From assembly GCA_964583335.1 (NCBI GenBank), contig CAZOVG010000011.1, positions 1 through 41,433 of the forward strand: a stretch of 41,433 bases of DNA, written 5' to 3'. Source of the stretch: JAGNKE01 sp964583335. GTDB lineage: Bacteria > Pseudomonadota > Alphaproteobacteria > Micavibrionales > Micavibrionaceae. The translations under genes and the position numbers were made by a program. The stretch's first letter is position 1. Each line of letters begins with the position of its first letter. This document shows positions 25,309 to 34,800 of the stretch, piece after piece. The notes beneath the pieces are model-generated. The model ran no database searches and had not been told where the DNA came from. It saw only the letters and a program-made list of their open reading frames with translations.

Positions 25309-26598
25309 TCAGGGTTCGCGCAGCGCGTTTTGCTGGAGACGCAGGAGCGGTTTGAAGATGGCGCGTAGGACGGAAATCTTGCCCGAAAGGATGTTGGCCT
25401 CGACGCTCATGCCGGGGTAGATCGGCTCGAATCCTTTAACCGATTCAGGGTCGAGCGTGATTTTGACGCGGTAGAAGACCGCCCCGGTATCATCGCGCAG
25501 ACTGTCGGCGCTGATTTCCGTGATGCTGCCCTTAAGGGAGCCGTAAACAGCCGAATCGTAGGCGGTGATCTTGACGCTGGCCGGCAGACCGTTCCAGACG
25601 AGGCCTCGATCCTTGGTCTGCATCCGCGCCTCGACGATCAGATTATCTTCAAGGGGGATGATCTCGGCGAGAATCGCGCCGGGGGCGACGACCCCGCCCA
25701 CGGTGTTGACGTGGATTTTGTTGACCAGCCCGGTTACGGGGGCGAAGAGGTCTGCGCGCTGGACCTGATCGATGTCGGCCTTAAGTTTTTCCTGAAGCTT
25801 CTGGCGGTCGAGTTCGACCTTGCCGAGCTCATCGAGAATTTCGGTTTTGAGGCGTTCGTTGAGTTCGGCGGTCTGGTTGCGGATTTCCTCAAGCTCGGCC
25901 TTTGTGATGGGGATGAGCTTTTCGATGCTGCCGATGCGGGTGTTGAAATCGCTCACGCGGCTTTTGGCCTCAAGGTAGCGGCTTTCGGACACAGCCCCGG
26001 AGCGTTTGAGCTTTTCGTTGATGTTGAGTTGATCCTGCGCGATCGTGCGTTCGGCGCGGAGGTTTTCCAGTTGGCCGCCCAGTTCCTCCAGCTTGAGGGT
26101 TTTCTGGTTTTCGCGCTCCTTATAGACGCCGAGTTTTTCCTCGAAGGCCTGTGTGCGGGATTCGAAGAGGCGTTCCTCGTTTCTGGCGATTTCCTCCAGC
26201 GCTCCGGCGCGATCTTCAGGGTTCAGGGTAAATTCCTTTTGGCCGGAGCGTTCGGCCTCCAGACGGCGGGCGCGGATATTCAGTGCCTGCAAGGCAATCC
26301 GCCCGCCCTCCAGTTCGGAGGATGCGCCCTGATTGCGGATCTGAAACAGGGGGTCGCCCTTTTGCACGCGCTGGCCTTCGCTGACGAGGATTTTATCGAC
26401 GATGCCGCCTTCTAGATGCTGGACGAGTTTGGCCGCCCCGGAGGGAACGATGCGCCCCATCGCGCGGACCTGCTGGTCGATTTCAGAGAGGCCGGACCAG
26501 AGCAGGAAGGTCAGGATCAGGAGCACCACGGCATAGAGCAGCGGGCGGTAATTCCAGTCATCGGAGGAGTCGAAGCCGTCGAGTTTGAATTCGCTCAT
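25309..26598 (-). CDS. Type I secretion membrane-fusion protein (HlyD/LapC/SiiD-like)
   Basis: A 429-residue periplasmic adaptor that bridges the ABC exporter and the TolC-like channel. A short cytosolic N-terminus is followed by one membrane helix (about residues 20-40). Next come the first half of a lipoyl/barrel-sandwich domain (GGIVDKILVSEGQRVQKGDP), a long coiled-coil hairpin (about 95-280), the second lipoyl half (LFAPVTGLVNKIHVNTVGG) and a C-terminal beta-barrel (MQTKDRGLVWNGLPASVKI, YPGMSVEANI). Its ATG overlaps the stop of the ABC gene by four bases, so the two are coupled. Confidence 0.96.
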   Translation of the reverse strand: MSEFKLDGFDSSDDWNYRPLLYAVVLLILTFLLWSGLSEIDQQVRAMGRIVPSGAAKLVQHLEGGIVDKILVSEGQRVQKGDPLFQIRNQGASSELEGGRIALQALNIRARRLEAERSGQKEFTLNPEDRAGALEEIARNEERLFESRTQAFEEKLGVYKERENQKTLKLEELGGQLENLRAERTIAQDQLNINEKLKRSGAVSESRYLEAKSRVSDFNTRIGSIEKLIPITKAELEEIRNQTAELNERLKTEILDELGKVELDRQKLQEKLKADIDQVQRADLFAPVTGLVNKIHVNTVGGVVAPGAILAEIIPLEDNLIVEARMQTKDRGLVWNGLPASVKITAYDSAVYGSLKGSITEISADSLRDDTGAVFYRVKITLDPESVKGFEPIYPGMSVEANILSGKISVLRAIFKPLLRLQQNALREP

Positions 26599-28775
26599 GG
26601 GCGTTCTCCGAACTGGCCGGGCTGGGCGCCGAGGCGGCGCAGGATTTCATCGCGCGGGCCGTCGGCGGTCACGCGGCCCTTGGTCAGGAGCACGAGGCGA
26701 TCGACCAGCGGCAGAAGGGTCGTGCGGTGGGTGACCATGATAAAGGTTTTATTGCGCAGGTAGGTTTTCAGATTCTGGTGGATGGCCTGTTCGAGCATGC
26801 TGTCCATTCCTGTGGTCGGCTCGTCGAAAATCAGGATGGCCGGGTCGCGGACCAGCGCGCGGGCAAGCGCTATGGCCTGCTGCTGCCCACCTGAAAGGCG
26901 GGAACCGCCCTCGCCTATTTCTGTGTCGAAGCCTTGTCCGGTCTGGTGGATGTACATGTTGAGGCCTGCCAGTTCGGCGGCGCGGGCGAGATCGTCCTCT
27001 GAGATGTCATGCGCGCCGAGCAGGATGTTGTCGCGGATCGTGCCGGAAAAGAAGAAGGATTTCTGGGGCACGAAGCCGATGAAGCGCCGGAGTTCGGCGG
27101 GCAGGATGGTGTCGTGCGCGAAACCGTCGTAAAGGATGGTTCCGGTGCGCGGGGCCATGAGGCCGCCGATCAGGTGGGCGAGCGTGGATTTGCCCGCGCC
27201 GGTCTGGCCGATCAGGCCGATCTTCTCGCCGGCGCGGATGTTCAGGTTGACGCCCTGCAGGGCCGGGAGGCTCTGGCCTTTATACTGGTAGGCGACGTTC
27301 TGGACCTCGATGGCACCGGAGAACGGGCCCTTCGCGCCGAGGCCGGAGGCCAGAGCGGATTCGGACGGTACGGCAAAGATACCGTCGATCGTGCGGAGAA
27401 CGTCGCGGGATTGATTGAGGCGCGAGACGACGGAGGCCACGCCCGTCACCGGCGCCAGAGCACGGCCCGCGAGAATGGTGACGGCGATCAGGCCGCCGAT
27501 AGAAAGGTCGCCGGACTGGATCGCGTAGACGCCAAAAAATACGACGAAAATGTTTACCAGAGTCATCACAAGTGCCGAGAGATTGCCCGCTGCATTCAGA
27601 ATGGACTGGTTGCGGTGGGCGCTGGTGGCGGAACGCTGACAGACCTCGGTCCAGCGGGAGAGCCTTGCGCCCGAGGCACCGAATATACGAATCGCCTCTA
27701 CGCCGCCCAGCATCTCGACGAGAACGGCAGATTTGGATTGCGAGGCGGCGAAGAGGTCGCGGGTGCGGCGAGTCAGCAAGGCCTGCACGGCCGTCTGTAT
27801 GCCCAGTATGACCACAATCCCCAATATCGGCACCAAGGCTACGGAGGGGGCAATCAGATAGATGACGGCGATGAACAACAGGGCGAAAGGCAGATCCACG
27901 AAGGCTGGAACGAGGCGCGTGGAGTAGAAATCCCGCAGGCCCTGAAGCTCCTTGAAGATGTTGGCTTTCTCCCCGACCGAGATTGTTATCACATCAGGGG
28001 GAAGGTCAATCAGCCGGGCCATCAGTTCGCGGTCAAAGCGGACCGAGAGGCGCGCCGCAATTTTTTCAAGAATATGCGCTCGTATGGTGCGAAAGACAAA
28101 ATCGAATATAAAAGCCAGCAGAACGCCGATGGTCAGGACGTGCAGCGTATCGAGCGCGAAGTTGGGCACAACCCGGTCGTAGATATTCATTGTAAAAATC
28201 GGCAAGGCGATCACAAACACGTTTATGAACAGCGAGCAAATCAGAATTTCGGCGTAACCGGGCCAATAAGCCCGGATCGGTTGCCAGAACCAGTCGATCT
28301 TGCCCTGTTTCCACATATGGGCGGTGGATTCGTCCTCGCGGCCAGTGGCAGAGAGGATTACGGCATGCCCCATGTAGCTGTTGCGGAGCTGTTCCAGATC
28401 GGTTGCGGCGTTTCCATCGCCCGGGGTGTATATTTTGCCTTTCTGCCCCTCAGGGACGTAGACCACGGATTTCTTACCTTGCAGCAGCAGGATGGCCGGA
28501 GTCGCCAGTTCGGAGAGCATCGCGAAGGGGATTTTTTTGATCGCGGCGTTCATGCCGAGCTTTTCGGCCATTTCCTGCAAACCTGCCGGCTCGAGCGCCC
28601 GCTCCGCGTTGTCCATACTCTGGCGCACCGAACGCAGATCGGGGGTGAGGCCCTGCAATGACAGGACATAACGCAGACACTCCTGAAGCGTGTCGGCCTC
28701 TTGTGGCGGTTCATTCGCAAGCGCGACAACGGGTGCGCGGGCAGACTTTGCAGGTTTGTTTATTTTCTGGGCCAT
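26595..28775 (-). CDS. Type I secretion ABC exporter (HlyB/LapB/SiiF-like)
   Basis: A 726-residue fused permease-ATPase of the inner membrane. The N-terminal ~140 residues form a C39-peptidase-like domain: DTLQECLRYVL aligns with the start of the fold, but the catalytic Cys-His pattern is absent, as in the substrate-binding C39-like domains of RTX exporters. A six-helix membrane domain begins near YAEILICSLFINVFV. The ATPase has Walker A (GQTGAGKST), Q-loop, signature LSGGQQQAIALARAL, Walker B (AILIFDEPT, near 651) and the H-loop (MVTHRTT, His683). It follows the RTX gene by 119 bases, with a hairpin just before its start. Confidence 0.97.
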   Translation of the reverse strand: MAQKINKPAKSARAPVVALANEPPQEADTLQECLRYVLSLQGLTPDLRSVRQSMDNAERALEPAGLQEMAEKLGMNAAIKKIPFAMLSELATPAILLLQGKKSVVYVPEGQKGKIYTPGDGNAATDLEQLRNSYMGHAVILSATGREDESTAHMWKQGKIDWFWQPIRAYWPGYAEILICSLFINVFVIALPIFTMNIYDRVVPNFALDTLHVLTIGVLLAFIFDFVFRTIRAHILEKIAARLSVRFDRELMARLIDLPPDVITISVGEKANIFKELQGLRDFYSTRLVPAFVDLPFALLFIAVIYLIAPSVALVPILGIVVILGIQTAVQALLTRRTRDLFAASQSKSAVLVEMLGGVEAIRIFGASGARLSRWTEVCQRSATSAHRNQSILNAAGNLSALVMTLVNIFVVFFGVYAIQSGDLSIGGLIAVTILAGRALAPVTGVASVVSRLNQSRDVLRTIDGIFAVPSESALASGLGAKGPFSGAIEVQNVAYQYKGQSLPALQGVNLNIRAGEKIGLIGQTGAGKSTLAHLIGGLMAPRTGTILYDGFAHDTILPAELRRFIGFVPQKSFFFSGTIRDNILLGAHDISEDDLARAAELAGLNMYIHQTGQGFDTEIGEGGSRLSGGQQQAIALARALVRDPAILIFDEPTTGMDSMLEQAIHQNLKTYLRNKTFIMVTHRTTLLPLVDRLVLLTKGRVTADGPRDEILRRLGAQPGQFGERP

Positions 28776-28787
28776 AGAGCGATAAGA

Positions 28788-28804
28788 GCGGCGAGACCCG
28801 CCGC
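28788..28804 (-). promoter_or_regulatory. Hairpin just upstream of the ABC exporter start
   Basis: On the minus strand GCGGCG and CGCCGC form a 6-bp stem with a 5-base loop, 12 bases before the exporter ATG and within the RTX-to-exporter gap. Only TCTTATC follows, so it is at best a weak terminator. It occupies the ribosome-binding area, where no clear Shine-Dalgarno is seen, and may dampen exporter expression relative to the RTX protein. Confidence 0.4.
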
Positions 28805-28894
28805 AGAAAAGTCGTATTGATCAACATCTCGAGGGTATCAGAAAAGACTTACGCTCACAACACGGGGGCGTTGGTCGGGTTTTGTAGATGTGGG

Positions 28895-31800
28895 TTAAAC
28901 GGTCGTGACCTGGACCCGCGTGCCATCGCCCCAGCTGAACTGGCCGCCGCCGTCATTGGTGGCGCCCGCGATATACATGTCGAAGGCGCTGCCGACCGTC
29001 AGGTTCAGGGTTCCGCCCACGCCGACCAGCGCCTGTACGTTGGCCTGGGTGAGGTCGAAATCGTCGGCGTCGTCGCTGAGGGTATAATCCGCGCCGTCGT
29101 AGTCTCCGTCGACGGTGGCGCCGGAGAGGTTGAGCTCCTCGATGCTGCTGAAGATGCCCGCGATCGTGTTGCCGCTGATGCCGTTGTCGGTGAGATTGTT
29201 TCCGGTGAAGCTGTCCGATATCGCCACGCGGTCGCTACCGCCGCCGCCGTTCACGGTTCCCAGAAGGGTTATGGCGTCGGTGTTGAAGTTGAAAATGTCC
29301 GCGCCCGTGCCGCCGATGAGGCTTTCAAAGCTGGTGACGCTGTCGGTGGTTACGGCCGCGCCGTTGGTCTTGTTGATCGTTCCGGTGATCGTCGCGCCGA
29401 AGCCGTTCAGGCTGGCGGTTATGCCTTGGGTCGTGAATCCGTAATCAAGTGTATCCGTGCCCGTTCCACCGAAGAAGGTGTAGTTGTTGTGAGCGCTGGT
29501 GATTGTATCGTTGAAGTTGCTGCCTGTGATCGCCTCAATACCGGTTAGGGTGTCCGCCCCGCCGTCGCCGTCGTTGCTCACGGTGCCCGCCGTCATGGAG
29601 GCCGTGATGCCGGATGCGGCACTGGAATAATCGGCCGTATCAAAGCCCGTGCCGCCGTCGAGTGCGTCGTTCCCGGCCCCGCCGATAAGCGTATCGTCGC
29701 CCGCGCCGCCGAACAGGAAGTCGTTGCCGCCGCGCCCGTTCAGCAGGTCGTTTCCGTTATTGCCTGTCAGCCTGTTTGCGTTCGCATCGCCACGCAGAGT
29801 GTCGTTACCGCTGCCGCCCGTGACGTTTTCGATGTTGGTCAGGCTGTCGTTTCCTATGCTTGCACCCGTTGCGTTTACGCCCACGTTTGCCAGATCAACC
29901 GTAACGGACGCTGCAGAAGCGCTATAATTTGCCGTATCGCCGCCCGTTGCCGCGCCTACGGCGTTGTTGGTTCCGCCGTCGATCGTGTCGTCGCCCGTGC
30001 CGCCCACGATGCTGTCATCGCCGGAGCCGCCGTTGATGATGTCGTTACCCGCGCCGCCGTCGATCGTGTCGTTGTCCGCGCCGCCGTCGATCGTGTCGAT
30101 GCCGTTGCCGCCGTTCAGGGTGTCGGCCCCGGCATCGCCGTTGATGATGTCGTCGCCGTCGCCGCCGCTGATGGTGTTCGCGCCTGTCGTTCCGGTGATG
30201 ATGTCGTTGAAGTTCGAGCCCGTCACGTTTTCGACGCTGGTGACGGTTTCGGTCGAGCCAAAGCCATCGTCGATGATCTGGTTCGCGCCCAGCGTGAGGT
30301 TGACGTTGATCGCGCCCGTTGCTGTGCTGAAGTTATACGTGTCCGTGCCCGCGCCGCCGTTGAAGGAGTCTATGCCCGCGCTGGCGTTGAAGGTGTCCGC
30401 GCCCGTTCCGCCGGTCACAAGGCCGTCGGCGCCGGCAGACCCGGTGATGGTGTTGGTGCCGTTGCCGAGCTGGTAGCGCTCGAAGTTGGAGAAGGTGTTG
30501 GTGTAGATACCGAACGTCGCGGTGGAGGTTGCGAGGTTGAGGGTCGTGTTCGTGCTGCCCGTGAAGGCCAGAAGATCGCCCAGCGTTTCGCTGCCCGATC
30601 CGCCGTTGAGCGTGTGGTTACCGTTACCGCCGTAGATCGTGTCGTCTCCGGCGTTTCCGTTAATGACGTTGTTGTTCGTGCCGGTTGTCATGGCGAAAAT
30701 AATATCCGTGCCCGCAGAGCCTTCGACATTTTCCACGCCGATCAGGGTGGCCAGCGCGTTGGGTGAGAAGAACGCGCCGGAGCTTTGGACCGTCAGTCCG
30801 GCGACGAGCAGGGTCAGGGTATCGGTCGCGGCCGTGCTGCCGTTTATGGTTTGTATTCCTGTGAATGTGTCTGTTCCGCCCGCGCTCTTGACCACGGTGT
30901 TCGCGACTCCGTCCCAGCGTACGTCGATGTTGCCGGAGGCGAGTTCGGCATAGGAAAGCGTGTTGGTTCCGGCATTCCCGGTATAGGTATCGTCACCCAG
31001 AGACCCGAAGAAATTATCCGTGCCGCTGCCGCCGGTCATGACGTTGTTTCCGGCGGTTCCGCGCATGGTGTTGGTGCCCGTGCCGCCGATGATGTTTTCG
31101 ATATTGGTCACCGTGTCGGTCGTGCCGAAACCGTCGGCTGAAACCACACCCGTGGTCAAATTCACGTTGACCGCACCGGCCGCTGCCGCGTAGCTAACCG
31201 TGTCGCCGACGGCCGTGTTGTTTCCTCCGTCCAGGACGTCCACGCCAGCACCGCCGATCAGGATATCGTCGCCGTCGCCGCCATAGATGGTGTCGGCGTC
31301 CGCGCCGCCATCCAGCGTATCGTCGCCATCACCGCCGTAAAGCGTGTCGTTGCCCGCACCACCGTTCAGGGTGTCGTTGCCCTCGCGTCCTTCGAGCACG
31401 TTGGCCGCCGTGCTGCCCGTGATCGTATCCACGAAGGCGGTGCCGATAATGTTTTCGACGTTCGCGATGGTCTCCGTGTTTCCGAAGCCGTCGTTGACGA
31501 CCTGGCCGCTGCCCAGCGACATGTTGACGGTGATGCCCGCCGTCGCCGCATAGAAGTTATAGGTATCGGTGCCGTTTCCGCCATCGAATCCGTCTATGCC
31601 GTTGCTGACGAAGAAGGTGTCGTCGCCGTCTTCGCCGTAGACGGTTCCATCCGCGCCTGCGGAGCCTGTGATGGTATCGTTGCCGGTGCCGAGGTAGTAG
31701 TTCTCAAACCCGGTGAAGGTGTTGGTATAGATGCCGAAGGCGGCGGTTCCGGCGGCGAGGTCCAGGGTGATCGGCGTCGCGATGGAGAAGCGGAGCGTAT

Positions 31801-34800
31801 CGGTGCCCGTGCCGCCGTCGAGCGTGTGGTTGCCGTTTCCGCCGTAGACCGTGTCGTTGCCGCCGTTGGCGTTGATGACGTTGTTATTGGTTCCGGTCGT
31901 CATGGTGTAGATCGTGTCTGCGCCGGTCGAGCCCTCGACGTTCTCTACGCCGATCAGGGTCGTCAGCGCGTCGGGTGAGAAGTATGCGCCGGAGCTTTGA
32001 ACCGTGAGGCCCGCAACCAGAAGGGTCAGGGTGTCGGTGCCGAGGGTGCTGCCGTTGATGGTCTGAACGCCAGTGAAGCTATCCGTGCCGCCCGCGCTTT
32101 TGACCACGGTGTTGGCCGTGCCGTTCCAACGTACGTCCACGTTGCCGCCGCCGAGCTCGGAATAGTCCAGCGTGTTGGCGCCGCCATTCCCAACGTAGGT
32201 GTCATCGCCCAGGGAGCCGAAGAAATTGTCCGTTGAGGTGCCGCCGGTCATGACGTTATTGTCCGCGTTGCCGCGTATCGTGTTCGTCCCGCTCCCACCC
32301 CGAACATTTTCGATGTTGATCACCGTGTCCGTGCTGCCCGTACCGTCCGCCGAGACGACGCCCGTGGCCAAGTTGACGTTGACGGCGCCTGATTCCGCGC
32401 TGTAATCGACCGTGTCGCCCGCAGCGGTGTTGGTGCCGCCGTCGATGACGTCCACGCCTGCGCCGCCGCTTATGGTGTCGTTTCCGGCATCGCCGTTCAG
32501 GGTGTCATCGTCCGCGCCGCCGCTTATGGTGTCGTCGCCGTTGCCGCCATTAATCGTGTCGTTGCCGCCGTTGCCGCTCAGGATATCGTTGCCGTCGTTG
32601 CCGTTGATGACGTTGGCGAGCGTTGTGCCGCTCACTGTGTCTACGCCGCTCGACCCCTCGACGTTCTCTACGCCGATCAGGGTGGCCAGCGCGTCGGGCG
32701 AGAAGTATGCGCCGGAGCTTTGCACCGTGAGGCCCGCAACCAGAAGGGTCAGGGTGTCGGTGCCGAGGGTGCTGCCGTTGATGGTCTGCACGCCGGTGAA
32801 GCTATCCGTGCCGCCCGCGCTTTTTACGATGGTGTTCGTTGTGCCGTTCCAGCGCACGTCAATATTACCGCCGCCGAGCTCGGAATAGTCCAGCGTGTTG
32901 GCGCCGCCGTTACCGACGTAGGTATCATCGCCGAGTGAACCGAAGAAGTTATCGGTCGATGCGCCGCCGGTCATGACGTTGTTGCCGGCGCTGCCCCGGA
33001 TGGTGTTGGTGCCGCTCCCGCCCCGAACGTTTTCGATGTTGATCACCGTGTCCGTGCTGCCCGTACCGTCAGCAGACACAACGCCCGTGGCCAAGTTGAC
33101 GTTCACAACACCAGACTCCGCGCTGTAATCGACCGTGTCGCCAACGGCCGTATTCGTACCGCCGTCGATGACGTCTACGCCCGCGCCGCCGCTGATCGTG
33201 TCGTCACCCGCGTCACCGTTTAGGGTGTCGTTGTCCGCGCCGCCGCTGATCGTGTCGTCACCGCTGCCGCCATTAATCGTATCGTTGCCGGCCATGCCCA
33301 GCAGGATATTGGCCGCATTATCACCTGTGATCGTATCGCCGTCTGCCGTTCCCGTCAGGTTCTCGATATTGCGCAGACGATCCTGTTCGGGGATGCCGCC
33401 AAAGGTGAGGACTGCATAACCGTCAACGTCCAGCGTTCCGAGATCCACCGTCAGGCCGCCAGTTCCGGCGCGGGCGGAATATGTGATGGTGTCGGTGCCG
33501 CCGCCGCCGTCTATGTCATTGTTTAGCGTATTGCCGATCAGCGTGTCGTTCCGGCTGGTCGCTATAAGATTTTCGAACGCGTCACCAAGGGTATCGACAT
33601 CGCCCGCCCCCGCGTTGACGCTACCTGCGGACAGGTCGATCGTGATGCCGACTCCGGCCCCGGTTATGTAGGCGTAACTGAGCGTATCCACGCCATTTCC
33701 GCCGGTCAGGGTATCGTTGCCCAAGCCGCCCATGATCAGGTCGTCGCCATCGCCGCCCGATAAAATGTTTCCTGAAGCGTCATTGTCGCCAATTATGGTG
33801 TCGTCGCCCGCACCGCCGGTGATATTTTCTATATTTCTGATCTTATCGACCTCTCCGGCTATGCCGATATTGATGTCGAAATAGCCGCTGCCGTCCGCCA
33901 CAGCGCCGCCCGCACCCAGATCAACCGAAATGGCTTCCGTTCTTATGGCGTAGGTTACGGTATCGCCCGAAGTTTCGCCGCTTTCGCCGCCGTCGATCAG
34001 GTCGTCGCCACCTTCGTCGCCGCTGTCCGGGGAGATGGTGTCGTCGCCGCCGTTGGTTTCGATAATGTCGATTCCCATGCCGCCGTAAATCGTGTCGTTG
34101 CCGTTTCCGGTGAGGATCCGGTTATCGTTCGGGCGGCTTTCCAGATACCAGTCATAGGTTCCGGCTTCGCTTGCGTAGTCGTCAGTAAACTTCGCTGTCT
34201 GTGTGATGCTGCGGGTCTGGACCGGGTTTTCCGGGACTGGAGAGGCGCTCAGGAAGTCAAATTCGGCGGTGGATTCGATTACAATTTCGAAGGTGTCCCC
34301 AACGAACGCGCCCTGATTGTAAACCAGCGCGATGTTAATATCGCCGCGGCCGTCCGTCTGGATGTCGGCCAGAGACAGGGTGAATGTTCCGGTTGCGGGA
34401 TTGAACGTTGCGGGGATCTCGTTGAAGCCCGTACCATCGGACAGAACACTGAAGACGGAAAAATCCGAAGGCGTAACGGTACCGACGATGTTCCGGATGG
34501 TGATGTTGATCTCCGTCACAGCGAAATCATCCGGCAGAACGGGCGATATCTGGATCACCCGCGCCGCATTGAGAGCGTCGAAGAAATTAGGGTTGTCGCC
34601 GTAAATCGTCAGGCCGGAATTGTCGCCGGAATAGTCGATCCGTTCCTGCGCGAAGAATTGCGGGTTTGCGCTGGGGTCGAAGGCGGAGAGCTCCGATCCG
34701 CCGCCGCCATAGGCGTCTACGCCTGCGCCCGGCTCCACCATAGAAAGCTGGAGCATACGTGTGTCGAAGTCAAAACGCGTGCGGACGGCATCATCGAAAA

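Larger units (their letters stand above)
29230..34125 (-). repeat. RTX nonapeptide repeat array (coding)
   Basis: About 4.9 kb encoding glycine- and aspartate-rich nonapeptides that fold as calcium-binding parallel beta rolls. On the plus strand the repeat shows as recurring GCCGCC-G(T/A)C-GTG-TCG runs. Blocks of tandem nonapeptides alternate with longer non-RTX segments. Larger duplications within it are listed separately. Confidence 0.9.

Noticed and set aside
29649..33671. Series of open frames on the plus strand rich in Pro, Ser and Val across the RTX gene
   Set aside because: They are antisense reads of the glycine/aspartate RTX repeat; the repeating SxPAPPxxVS pattern comes from GGxGxDxx read backwards.
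29230..34125. Regular short repeats that might look like a CRISPR array
   Set aside because: The period follows coding nonapeptides, the repeats are degenerate, there are no unique spacers of constant length, and the frame is open throughout.
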